The position numbers were made by a program, and so were the translations under genes. Below are positions 1-6,305 of a stretch of 14,411 nucleotides of DNA, piece after piece. The notes beneath the pieces are model-generated. The model was not told where the DNA came from, searched no databases, and saw only the letters and a program-made list of their open reading frames with translations. This DNA comes from an archaeon. Its GTDB lineage: Archaea; Nanobdellota; Nanobdellia; Woesearchaeales; ARS49. The first letter of the stretch is position 1; every line of letters begins with the position of its first letter. The stretch is from assembly GCA_016213425.1 (NCBI GenBank), contig JACRAI010000057.1, positions 1-14,411 of the forward strand. Direction: 5' to 3'.

Positions 1-929
1 ATTTAATAAAAAATGCTTTCGGAGTTTTTTTTGTAGGATGTGGCACAAGTTATCATGCTTGTGTATCTGCAAGCTACCAATTTTCGCATATAGCAAAAAA
101 GCATGTAAATGTTGTTCTAGCTTCAGAATTTAGGAATTATGAAGACTTCTTAACTCCTCAAACTTTAATGGTTGCTGTTTCCCAATCTGGCGAGACCGCA
201 GATCTTATAGATGCTATTAAAATTGCTAAAAACAAAAATGTCAAAGTTCTTTCAATAGTCAACGTCGCAAGTTCTACAATTGACCGCTTATCGGATCTTT
301 CTATAAAAATGAACGCCGGTCCAGAAATCTGTGTTTTAAGCACAAAAAGTTATACTTCTCAATTGGCAATTCTTTTAATGCTTGCATACTCTGTTTCTGA
401 CAGATTGAGTGAAGGTAAAAAAGTTCTTGAACAAACAACGAGTCAAGTATCGCGATTAATCGAATCAGTAACACCCCAACTAAAAGGATTAGCTAAAAAA
501 TTGAACAAAAAACAAAATATTTTCTTAATAGGCAGAGACTTAGCATACCCTTCAACACTTGAAGGTGCGTTAAAAATTAAAGAAGTGAGTTATATTCACG
601 CTGAAGGTTTTGCGGGCGGAGAATTAAAGCACGGCACGATTGCATTAATAGAAGAAGGAACTCCAGTGATAGTTTTAGCAACGAAAGAAACAAGACATTT
701 AATTTTAAGCAACACCTCTGAAGTTAAAGCTAGAGGTGCTTTCGTGATAGGAATCGATTCTGAAAAATCAGAGTTATATGATGAATTCATTCAAGTTCCA
801 GAAGCAAGTTATGCAAATCCAATAATAAAAATAATACCAATACAAATTCTAGCATATTATTTAGCTTTAGAAAGAAACTGTGATCCCGATAAGCCGAGAA
901 ATTTAGCGAAAGCTGTAACTGTGAGATAA
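1..929 (+). CDS. glmS: Glutamine-fructose-6-phosphate aminotransferase, C-terminal part
   Basis: This enzyme makes glucosamine-6-phosphate from fructose-6-phosphate and glutamine, the first step toward UDP-GlcNAc. The open frame runs in from the left edge (codons from base 3), so only about the last 308 residues of a protein usually near 600 aa are present; the glutaminase domain is outside. Two SIS sugar-isomerase domains are visible. The first has GCGTSYHA (about nt 39-62) and SQSGET (about nt 180-197). The second has LEGALKIKEVSYIHAE and GELKHG, carrying the Lys, Glu and His of the isomerase site. The C-terminal tail reads PRNLAKAVTVR, keeping the Lys that opens the sugar in this family. 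An ATG at 168 is internal and is not a start. The stop is at 927-929, followed by a tRNA gene. The identification is very secure. Confidence 0.97.
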   Translation, partial: LIKNAFGVFFVGCGTSYHACVSASYQFSHIAKKHVNVVLASEFRNYEDFLTPQTLMVAVSQSGETADLIDAIKIAKNKNVKVLSIVNVASSTIDRLSDLSIKMNAGPEICVLSTKSYTSQLAILLMLAYSVSDRLSEGKKVLEQTTSQVSRLIESVTPQLKGLAKKLNKKQNIFLIGRDLAYPSTLEGALKIKEVSYIHAEGFAGGELKHGTIALIEEGTPVIVLATKETRHLILSNTSEVKARGAFVIGIDSEKSELYDEFIQVPEASYANPIIKIIPIQILAYYLALERNCDPDKPRNLAKAVTVR

Positions 930-930
930 T

Positions 931-939
931 TTTATAAAA
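931..939 (+). promoter_or_regulatory. TATA box for the tRNA-Ala-like gene
   Basis: TTTATAAAA lies with its centre about 29 nt before the first base of the tRNA, the usual archaeal distance from TATA to transcription start. It begins just after the glmS stop codon. Confidence 0.6.
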
Positions 940-963
940 CAAATTGAAGTTTTAATTCTTTAA

Positions 964-1035
964 GGGCTCGTAGTCTAACGGTAAAATGCTCCTTTGGCTT
1001 AGGAGAGACTCCGGATTCGAATTCCGGCGAGTCCA
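964..1035 (+). tRNA. tRNA-Ala (anticodon GGC), with odd features
   Basis: A full cloverleaf can be drawn. The acceptor stem is 964-970 with 1028-1034, the anticodon stem is CTCCT/AGGAG (989-993/1001-1005), the T stem is CCGGA/TCCGG (1011-1015/1023-1027) with loop TTCGAAT, and the discriminator is A1035. The anticodon loop TTGGCTT puts GGC at 996-998. The third acceptor pair is G966-U1032, the G3:U70 identity mark of alanine tRNA, which agrees with the anticodon. Two things are unusual: base 37 is U rather than a purine, and the D stem has a C12-A23 mismatch. No CCA is encoded. The Ala identity rests on anticodon plus G3:U70; a degenerate copy cannot be excluded. Confidence 0.8.
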
Positions 1036-1041
1036 TTTTTT
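1036..1041 (+). terminator. U-tract terminator after tRNA-Ala
   Basis: A run of six T directly follows the discriminator base, the kind of short oligo-U signal that ends archaeal transcripts. Confidence 0.45.
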
Positions 1042-1060
1042 CTCGCTAAAGCTTTTAAAC

Positions 1061-1099
1061 TCAAGACTACTAACTGCAAACCAAGAACTACAAACAATG
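1061..1099 (+). repeat. Degenerate heptanucleotide repeat upstream of tRNA-Arg
   Basis: About five units spaced 7 nt apart, each with an AAC or AAAC core (for example GCAAACC, ACAAACA), fill most of the gap between the two tRNA genes. The same degenerate motif (about CAAACYN) recurs at 1187-1214 (opposite orientation), 7073-7101, 10591-10644 and 12577-12654. This copy lies outside the integrated element. Its function is unknown. Confidence 0.55.
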
Positions 1100-1107
1100 A
1101 TTTATTT

Positions 1108-1181
1108 GGGCTTGTAGCATAACCTGGATAGTGCGTCCGGCTTCGGACCGGTTGATCGGGGTTCAAATCCTCGCAGGCTCG
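1108..1181 (+). tRNA. tRNA-Arg (anticodon UCG), integration target
   Basis: The acceptor stem is 1108-1114 with 1174-1180, the D stem is GCA/TGC (1117-1119/1132-1134), the anticodon stem is CCGG/CCGG (1137-1140/1148-1151), and the T stem is 1157-1161/1169-1173 with loop TTCAAAT. The discriminator is G1181. The anticodon loop CTTCGGA gives UCG at 1143-1145, with U33 and G37 as expected. No CCA is encoded. Bases 1158-1181 are part of the 29-nt attachment core repeated at 7105-7133, so the element entered at the T-arm/acceptor end and restored an intact tRNA. A TATA-like TTTTAAAC lies at 1053-1060, implying a leader of roughly 25 nt. Confidence 0.93.
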
Positions 1182-1186
1182 TTATT
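1158..1186 (+). repeat. attL core, 29-nt direct repeat inside tRNA-Arg
   Basis: It starts with GGGGTTCAAATCC, covers the T loop and the 3' acceptor strand of tRNA-Arg, and ends with GTTATT five bases past the tRNA. It is identical over all 29 bases to 7105-7133. The preceding base differs (C here, A there), and so does the following base (T here, A there), which fixes the limits of identity. Confidence 0.92.
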
Positions 1187-1214
1187 TAGTTTGTGGTTTA
1201 GAGTTTGAGGTTTG
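1187..1214 (-). repeat. Right attP arm, heptanucleotide repeat (inverted)
   Basis: It starts at the first base after the core. Read on the minus strand it is four units of about CAAACYN. Its reverse complement matches 7073-7100 at 21 of 28 positions without gaps, so in the excised circle it forms an inverted pair with that arm around the core. It is also coding sequence of the rebuilt integrase (residues about 37-46). Confidence 0.6.
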
Positions 1215-1242
1215 TAGTGAGGTAAGTAAGGAACTTGTTGCG

Positions 1243-2055
1243 TTGGAAACTATTTCTAAAGATAAGTTAGTGAAGTTAATTAGCAAGCTTAGTGCAGTTA
1301 GAAAGAAGCGGTTTAAACGCAATAAAATCACGAAATATGGCAATTTAAGCAGAAGCTTTAGTGATAGCGAATTAAGCCGATTCTTTAATTGTTGCACCCA
1401 CAAAAAAGCACACTTAGCATTCTATTTAATGGCACACCTTGGATTGCGCGTTGGAGAAATTGTAAACATTAAAATAACTGATCTAAACTTTACTGGGAGA
1501 AAGATAAGAATTGAAACAGAAAAAGCAAAAACAACAGACTTCCTATACCTACATGACAGGGTACGAAAAATCCTTCTAGACTGGGTTCAAAAATTCCAAC
1601 AAGAAATAAAAGAACACTCAGGATACATACTTTTCAGCGAAAGTCTGTTTCACAAAAGAAACCACATAAGCCCACACTGGTTAAGAAAAGAATTCAGAGA
1701 AATATGCGTACTGGCCAATCTTAACGAAACATATGGACAAGCAGAAGACCAACCAAACCAAATAAGAAGAAAAGATGGACAAGGAAGAACATTATACCGA
1801 CTAACGACTCACAGCTTAAGACACTACTACATAACCCACATTTACAAAAAATGCAAAAACCCCGTAATAACACAAAGATTAGCCAGACATCAAGACTTCA
1901 AAAGCACTCAAGTCTACATCAACATAACACAAGATGAAATAGACAAAACAATGCAAGAAGTCTTCGAAACAAATGAAATTACAACAGAAGAAAAAAAAGA
2001 AGTGGAAGAATTAGTAGAGTTCTTCGAGATGTGGAGGAAGGTGAAAATAAAATAA
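1243..2055 (+). CDS. int: SSV-type tyrosine integrase, catalytic C-terminal fragment
   Basis: Site-specific recombinase of the tyrosine family. The fragment as drawn has 270 codons from a possible TTG restart; the same frame is open back through the attL core to 1156, with no ATG or GTG. Catalytic residues, numbered from the TTG, are Arg69 in LGLRVGEI, Lys94/96 in ETEKAKTTD, His190 and Arg193 in HSLRH, His216 in LARHQ, and nucleophile Tyr225 in STQVYIN, so the active site is complete. The true start is ATG 7025 at the other end of the element. In the circle the protein has 325 aa and these residues become 124, 149/151, 245, 248, 271 and 280. A weak Shine-Dalgarno match, GAGGT at 1219-1223, is about 20 nt from the TTG, so translation in the integrated state is doubtful. 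The stop lies next to a convergent minus-strand gene. Confidence 0.93.
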   Translation: METISKDKLVKLISKLSAVRKKRFKRNKITKYGNLSRSFSDSELSRFFNCCTHKKAHLAFYLMAHLGLRVGEIVNIKITDLNFTGRKIRIETEKAKTTDFLYLHDRVRKILLDWVQKFQQEIKEHSGYILFSESLFHKRNHISPHWLRKEFREICVLANLNETYGQAEDQPNQIRRKDGQGRTLYRLTTHSLRHYYITHIYKKCKNPVITQRLARHQDFKSTQVYINITQDEIDKTMQEVFETNEITTEEKKEVEELVEFFEMWRKVKIK

Positions 2056-2056
2056 A

Positions 2057-2320
2057 TTATTTTAATTGCGCTAATTTTTTATCTAATTTAGGTATTGTAA
2101 ATTCTTCCAGCCAACCTTGCACCAGAACTAAAATAAAAAACCCAATTCCAAGTCCTGCACCTCGCCACAATCCTTCTATAACACCTTTTGCTACGTACCC
2201 TTGTATAAATACATAACTGAAAGATATTATTACCGCCCATTTAATACCGTCAACTAAATACAGAAGTGAATGTTTCCAAAATACTAAGTTTGCTTTTTTT
2301 ATTAGTTTGCAGAGTTCCAT
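2057..2320 (-). CDS. Small two-helix membrane protein of unknown function
   Basis: It encodes 87 aa. Two hydrophobic segments, about residues 26-44 and 54-70, are joined by a short loop, and the C-terminus is charged (KLDKKLAQLK). I recognise no family. The ATG at 2320 is preceded at about 29 nt by an AT-rich TATA-like stretch (2345-2356), so it could be leaderless; it also follows the regulator gene on the same strand by 32 nt and may be cotranscribed with it. It ends 1 nt from the convergent integrase fragment. It is element cargo, possibly holin-like by size and topology only, which is weak. Confidence 0.6.
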   Translation of the reverse strand: MELCKLIKKANLVFWKHSLLYLVDGIKWAVIISFSYVFIQGYVAKGVIEGLWRGAGLGIGFFILVLVQGWLEEFTIPKLDKKLAQLK

Positions 2321-2352
2321 GTTTTGATTTTTGCTCTTTCTTTTTTTATTTA

Positions 2353-2619
2353 TTATGAATTTCCTATTTTCTTGGTTGCTTCAAGAACTTGCTCTCCTTT
2401 TTTCGTGATTTTGTAGAATCTGTGTCTTTTTTCATTAGGACTTAGACAATCTATTAATTTTCTTTTCTTTAATTCTATCAAAATGTTGCTCACGAAACCT
2501 ATGTTCAAGCCCAGTTCTTTAGAAATTTCTGTAGGAGTCATAGGTTTAGTTAATTTTTCAAAGACTGTTTTTCTGTTTTTTGCACGTATGACAAAACTAA
2601 CATCATCGAATAAAGTCAT
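2353..2619 (-). CDS. Winged-helix transcriptional regulator (MarR/ArsR-like)
   Basis: It encodes 88 aa from the ATG at 2619. The helix-turn-helix spans about residues 29-50 (TPTEISKELGLNIGFVSNI), followed by a recognition-helix tail and a wing at about 59-73 (PNEKRHRFYKIT). The frame extends upstream to an ATG at 2667, but that extension crosses the promoter and the direct repeat, and a TATA-like TATTTAATC centred near 2645 lies about 26 nt ahead of 2619, so I choose a leaderless start at 2619. It is divergent from the DUF4429 gene, with a repeat operator between them, which points to control of that operon and itself. Confidence 0.82.
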   Translation of the reverse strand: MTLFDDVSFVIRAKNRKTVFEKLTKPMTPTEISKELGLNIGFVSNILIELKKRKLIDCLSPNEKRHRFYKITKKGEQVLEATKKIGNS

Positions 2620-2631
2620 GTTAGGAAAAGG

Positions 2632-2671
2632 TTTATAAATGATTAAATACTTACACGAGTAATACACGAGT
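2632..2671 (+). promoter_or_regulatory. Divergent promoter with 9-nt direct-repeat operator
   Basis: TTTATAAA at 2632-2639 is the TATA box for the plus-strand DUF4429 gene (start site about 2662). TACACGAGT occurs exactly twice, at 2652-2660 and 2663-2671, an 11-nt period that places both copies on one face of the helix. The repeats cover the expected start site of the plus-strand gene and lie just upstream of the TATA-like box of the minus-strand winged-helix gene, a layout that fits repression of the cargo operon by that regulator. Binding is inference. Confidence 0.6.
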
Positions 2672-2674
2672 GAA

Positions 2675-2995
2675 ATGGAAGCGAAGGGCGTTAATGGAAC
2701 TTTATTATTTGGAAACGGTTATGTCGAGATAGTGAGAAAAGGTCTATTGGCGTTTTTCACCCACGGAATCAAAGGCCGTAAAAAAATAGCAATTAAGCAA
2801 ATTTCTGCAATTCAATTTAAACCAGCGAGTTTCTTCTTTAATGGCTACATAGAGTTTTCTTTTATGGGTGGTGCTGAAAGTAAGAGAGGGATAATGAGCG
2901 CAACTAGAGATGAAAATACTGTCTTTTTTAACAAAAAACAACAAAAGGAGTTTGAAAAAATTAAAGAAAAGTTAGAGTGGCAAATTTATAAATGA
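2675..2995 (+). CDS. DUF4429 (PH-like domain) protein
   Basis: It encodes 106 aa. The pattern GVNGTLLFGNGYVEI, then FFTHGIKG, KKIAIKQISAIQFKPA, GYIEFSF, GGAESKRG and ENTVFFNKKQQKEFEKI follows the DUF4429 family closely. This is a bacterial-type pleckstrin-homology fold with one domain per copy and no catalytic function known. It begins 12-13 nt after the expected transcription start. Its stop overlaps the next start (ATGA at 2992-2995), so the two are translationally coupled. Its position in a mobile element next to a lipoprotein suggests a role at or near the membrane; that is inference. Confidence 0.82.
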   Translation: MEAKGVNGTLLFGNGYVEIVRKGLLAFFTHGIKGRKKIAIKQISAIQFKPASFFFNGYIEFSFMGGAESKRGIMSATRDENTVFFNKKQQKEFEKIKEKLEWQIYK

Positions 2996-3675
2996 AAAAA
3001 GAAATAATTTTAGGAATTTTGGCCTTAATTCTACTTATTTCAGCATGCACTTCTAATAATCGACTTACTAGCATATCCTCAAATAAGTGTGTAGATGATT
3101 GTTTGAAGTTCAGTTGCAAGCTTTTTGACGAAGCGGGAAGAAGTGAAGGTTTTTCGTGTGCAACAGATTATAAAGTAAAAGATAATTTTGTTCAAGCATG
3201 TAAAGAAAACTGTGGAGTTGTCGAGAAGAAAGCTGTTGGCTGTGAGTATTATAGACCTAAACTAATCTTAAAATCCGATCTTGATAAAACTCCGGATGAG
3301 ATATTAACGGCAAGGAATAATTATGAAGTAAGATTACTTTCTTATAAGTCTGAAGGCAGGGCGGACTGTTATAATACTAACACACAGAGCATAACATCTT
3401 CTTTTTGGATGATGTTGAAACTGAATGTCACAAATAATAACAATTTTTCATTGAATATTCTCACAATTAAAATAGCGCAATTCAATGGAGAAGAAAATAT
3501 TGGTTGGGGCAGGTTAGTCATACCAGTACAAGAAATTAAAAATAAAGAAAGCAAAGAAATAGTCATGTATTATCCCGGAGATCTATCTTCAGTTTCAACA
3601 GTTACAAAAGTCGAAGTAACTATCGAAAAAGATTTAGGTGACTTAGATAAACAGAATATTAAAGAGTTGCATTAG
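2992..3675 (+). CDS. Cys-rich secreted lipoprotein
   Basis: It encodes 227 aa. A signal peptide (MKKEIILGILALILL) ends in a lipobox with Cys19 (LISAC), so the mature protein should be lipid-anchored outside the cell. A Cys-rich region follows with Cys33, 37, 42, 56, 70, 74 and 84, then Cys126; these eight cysteines besides the lipidated one could make four disulfides. Residues about 135-215 (SFWMMLKLNVTNNNNFSL, then VTKVEVTIEKDL) look like one beta-sandwich domain of the kind common in cell-surface proteins. I recognise no named family. Translation is coupled to the DUF4429 gene. Surface cargo such as exclusion of related elements or host contact is possible but not shown. Confidence 0.85.
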   Translation: MKKEIILGILALILLISACTSNNRLTSISSNKCVDDCLKFSCKLFDEAGRSEGFSCATDYKVKDNFVQACKENCGVVEKKAVGCEYYRPKLILKSDLDKTPDEILTARNNYEVRLLSYKSEGRADCYNTNTQSITSSFWMMLKLNVTNNNNFSLNILTIKIAQFNGEENIGWGRLVIPVQEIKNKESKEIVMYYPGDLSSVSTVTKVEVTIEKDLGDLDKQNIKELH

Positions 3676-3800
3676 ACAGAACTGAAAGTTCTCTATCAAA
3701 TCATTTTCCAAGATAATTATATTCATAAGCAGTGCAAACTCAGTCAAATTTTTAAAATCATGCCTATTTATGTTTTTACTAGGATGTTCTTTTTTTAAAG
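3676..3800 (+). terminator. Convergent intergenic stretch with hairpin and T-run
   Basis: This 125-nt gap separates convergent genes. A perfect 6-bp hairpin with a 3-nt loop (AGAACT/AGTTCT, 3678-3692) starts just after the lipoprotein stop, and a run of seven T at 3790-3796 follows further on. The T-run is the likelier archaeal termination signal for the plus-strand operon. I see no open frame or iterons here. Confidence 0.35.
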
Positions 3801-4241
3801 TCATAAAGTGTTGTTTTTATTATTGAATTCTCTCCTTTTTTCTTCCCATTTTTTAAATATTTCTTCTAAATAAAAATTTGCATCATTGTTTTTTTCCTTT
3901 TTATAACCCCAAACTTCTAAGAACTTAGTGAATTTAAGGCAAAGATCCGCTAAAACTTCACAAGTTTTTGTCATCTCCAGTGTAGTAAGTTCAGGTTTAT
4001 CAAGTTCTGAGTGTAAAATACGTATTGATTTTTGAAATACCAATATCATACCCGCTCCAGCCAGTTCAATAATTTCTTTAGGAACTTGCTTAACCAATAT
4101 GTCAAAATCGTTTAACACAGTCTTGTAATTAACATTTAAAGTTCTGGCTAATTCTAACTTGTTGACTCCATAAACTCCTTTAGTTTTAATTTCTTCCAAA
4201 ATATAATTGCGTCTTTCTGGTTTTGACCATTTTTTGTCCAT
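3801..4241 (-). CDS. Helix-turn-helix protein, third gene of the replication operon
   Basis: It encodes 146 aa from the ATG at 4241. The N-terminus has a DeoR/HTH_11-like helix-turn-helix at about residues 22-45 (GVYGVNKLELARTLNVNYK). The remainder is helical with a charged C-terminus, and I recognise no second domain. A GTG at 4250 is in frame, but AGGTGA (4247-4252 on this strand), a good Shine-Dalgarno sequence, includes that GTG and sits 5 nt before the ATG, so the ATG is chosen. It follows the ATPase stop by 12 nt and is surely cotranscribed with it. A role in replication control or partition of the element is inference. Confidence 0.78.
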   Translation of the reverse strand: MDKKWSKPERRNYILEEIKTKGVYGVNKLELARTLNVNYKTVLNDFDILVKQVPKEIIELAGAGMILVFQKSIRILHSELDKPELTTLEMTKTCEVLADLCLKFTKFLEVWGYKKEKNNDANFYLEEIFKKWEEKRREFNNKNNTL

Positions 4242-4253
4242 TTTTATCACCTT

Positions 4254-6092
4254 TTATTGTACTTCTAATGTTGTTTGTTTTTTTGAGTCAATATCCCTGA
4301 GAAATTTAGCCGGAGATCCGCTACCAAAATAGGTTATACTACTAGAGTTTTCAGGATTTTTCAAAGAATTTTCTACTTGTTTTTCTTCAGATTTTATTGA
4401 TATATAGTTTAATTCTTCATTTTTTCTGTCATTTTCAATAAGACTTTTCAATTCTTCAAAATGCACAGGCGTTGCCATTATTTTAGAATACAATTCTTCA
4501 ATATTTACTGAATTTATTATTTCTATGTAATTTTGATTTTGAAAAATCTTGTTCTTAAGATTGTCTGAAAACCGCTTTAATGCTTGTTTTAGAGCTTCTA
4601 TTGTGAATTCCTTTTTTGAAAAATCTATAGAAACCCTTGAAAATCGCTTGAATGCCTTCCACAAGTATTTCTTAGTTGCTGCTGTTTCATCCATAAAACA
4701 ATCAACCAACCCTTTTTCTTTCATCTCAAAAAGCCTTCTTCGTATTGTCGACTCACTTTCGTCAATATCTTGATGTGTTGCTATTTCTTCAACAGATATG
4801 GTGTCTTTCGATGCTAAAAATATTAAGATCTTGAGATGTTTCTCACTAACTTGTAAGTTTTCTATGCTGTTCACTTTATCCCACACTAGTTTTGCAATCA
4901 AGAAATCTTCTAGCGTTGCAACTGTGTATTCGCCTATTTTTTGTCTTTGAAACTTATGAAAATAAGTCACACACCAGACAAAAGACAAGAATTTTGGCAG
5001 AGTTCTTCGATTAGTTTTATCATTTAGACTTATTTCTTTCACATATGGAATGAATACTTTGATTGGTTCTTTTTTTATCAAATCAATTAGTGCATTAGCT
5101 ATTTTGTATTTTTCGTTTTCTGATTGTTCAAAACCTCCGAAACCAAATTGTTCTGATTGGAATGTATACACGAGATCGTCTTGTTCTTCAGATTCGTCCA
5201 CATTGAATGTTGAAAATCGGTTAAGCAATTGGTTGGATTCATCCTGAGGGGTATTGACTGAATTCTTCCAAACCGTGTTTATTTGGGGTATTTCAATTCT
5301 AAGAAATTTATTGTTCTTATCAAGTGTTTCATGAGAAGGAATCTCTGAACTGGAATCAGTGTACACTCTCTCAAGGGCTTGTGCTTCTTTACTATTATCT
5401 GATTCATCAAATATTAAGATTCCTTTGCTGGGCATTTTTCCAGCTTGTGCTTTATAAAATTGTGATTTGGCACTTGAAGAAGTTATTCTTTGTACGTTAG
5501 AAAATATTTTGGCGACTGAATCCATGCCTGAGCTCTTTCCCTTCCCAGAAGTCCCTACTGCCATTACATGTCTTGTTAGTTTGCGGTTTTCAAGCCCGGA
5601 ACTCGCACCAGATAATAACAATAAAACCGTGGCTCCTTTTTCGCGCTTGTGATTTAATGCTATTGTTTCGGTGCAATAAACTAATGGATTGCCTTCTTTC
5701 AAGATTTGAATTGCGTTTTGTTCATGTATGCCTGAATATTTCTTTTCTAATTCTTCAGTTTTTGTATTTGCTTCTTCGTTTTTTGGTTTTTCAAATCCAC
5801 TTTTTGTCAGATCATTCCAGAGATATTTTTTGAATGGGACAACTTTTCCGTTGTTTAATCGATGAGAAAAATTATTTATTTCTTCAAAATAATCTTTGAA
5901 TCTATCAGGTATTTTGTTGTTTTCTATATACCCTAATTTTTTTAGTTCATTTAGGTCGAATTCATAACTTTCAGGTATTGTCTGAATCATAAATGGGTCT
6001 GTTTTTAACTCAGAATTTCTTATTGAAATTGGTTTTTTTACTCGGTATTTTTTTTCTTGCTCTTCAGAGCTATCGCTATTTGTTTCTTTCAT
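4254..6092 (-). CDS. MCM-like AAA+ ATPase, probable replicative helicase or initiator
   Basis: It encodes 612 aa. Walker A is GTSGKGKS (180-187), Walker B is ILIFDESD (225-232), and LLNRFSTF near 289-296 matches the LLSRFD arginine-finger region of MCM helicases. A winged-helix stretch follows at about 419-462 (HLKILIFLA, ESTIRRRLFEMKEKGLVD), as in the C-terminal domain of MCM. The N-terminal 120 residues and the C-terminal 110 are charged and of low complexity, and I see no zinc ribbon or OB-fold pattern as in cellular MCM. A strong Shine-Dalgarno sequence (AAAGGAGG) precedes the ATG. Between a ribbon-helix-helix gene and a helix-turn-helix gene, it is the best candidate for the element's Rep protein. 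The exact helicase superfamily branch is uncertain. Confidence 0.82.
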   Translation of the reverse strand: MKETNSDSSEEQEKKYRVKKPISIRNSELKTDPFMIQTIPESYEFDLNELKKLGYIENNKIPDRFKDYFEEINNFSHRLNNGKVVPFKKYLWNDLTKSGFEKPKNEEANTKTEELEKKYSGIHEQNAIQILKEGNPLVYCTETIALNHKREKGATVLLLLSGASSGLENRKLTRHVMAVGTSGKGKSSGMDSVAKIFSNVQRITSSSAKSQFYKAQAGKMPSKGILIFDESDNSKEAQALERVYTDSSSEIPSHETLDKNNKFLRIEIPQINTVWKNSVNTPQDESNQLLNRFSTFNVDESEEQDDLVYTFQSEQFGFGGFEQSENEKYKIANALIDLIKKEPIKVFIPYVKEISLNDKTNRRTLPKFLSFVWCVTYFHKFQRQKIGEYTVATLEDFLIAKLVWDKVNSIENLQVSEKHLKILIFLASKDTISVEEIATHQDIDESESTIRRRLFEMKEKGLVDCFMDETAATKKYLWKAFKRFSRVSIDFSKKEFTIEALKQALKRFSDNLKNKIFQNQNYIEIINSVNIEELYSKIMATPVHFEELKSLIENDRKNEELNYISIKSEEKQVENSLKNPENSSSITYFGSGSPAKFLRDIDSKKQTTLEVQ

Positions 6093-6113
6093 TTTATTTC
6101 CTCCTTTGTTTAA

Positions 6114-6248
6114 TTATTCTAACAAATTTTTTTCCAAAAGAAGTTCGACTTGTTTGGAAATACTTAAACGATTATTTTCGGCTTCAGCGCATACTTTCTC
6201 GAATAGCACGTCTGATACCCGAGTCATTATTTCTTTTTTTCTTACCAT
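6114..6248 (-). CDS. 44-aa ribbon-helix-helix (CopG/Arc-like) repressor
   Basis: It runs from the ATG at 6248 to TAA at 6114-6116. The protein starts MVRKKEIMTRVSDVLFEK. The pattern is a short strand (EIMTRVS, residues 6-12), a helix (DVLFEKVCAEAEN), a turn (NNRLS) and a second helix (ISKQVELLLEKNL), the classic minimal RHH DNA-binding fold. It is the first gene of the operon, 21 nt before the ATPase. This is the position of CopG-type copy-number repressors ahead of plasmid rep genes, so autoregulation of rep is likely (inference). A TATA box centred near 6281 gives a leader of only a few bases. Confidence 0.8.
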   Translation of the reverse strand: MVRKKEIMTRVSDVLFEKVCAEAENNRLSISKQVELLLEKNLLE

Positions 6249-6277
6249 ATTTGTAATGTTGTGTTATGAAAGCATTT

Positions 6278-6286
6278 TTATATATC
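6278..6286. promoter_or_regulatory. Shared TATA box of divergent element operons
   Basis: TTATATATC, with flanking TTTT, is about 26 nt before the ATG at 6306 (plus strand, leaderless) and about 27 nt before the expected start of the minus-strand RHH-rep operon (near 6254). It lies in the only gap between the two operons, so it must serve one and probably both. I could not make out a clear palindromic operator. Confidence 0.55.
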
Positions 6287-6305
6287 TTATTGCATTCCAA
6301 GTGAC

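Noticed and set aside
168..929. glmS starting at ATG 168
   Set aside because: The frame is open to the left edge and encodes the conserved GCGTSYHA of the first SIS domain upstream.
2620..2667. N-terminal extension of the winged-helix regulator to 2667
   Set aside because: It would cross the TATA boxes and the direct-repeat operator; the ATG at 2619 has a TATA-like box at leaderless distance.
4242..4250. GTG start for the helix-turn-helix gene
   Set aside because: This GTG is part of AGGTGA, a well-spaced Shine-Dalgarno sequence for the ATG at 4241.
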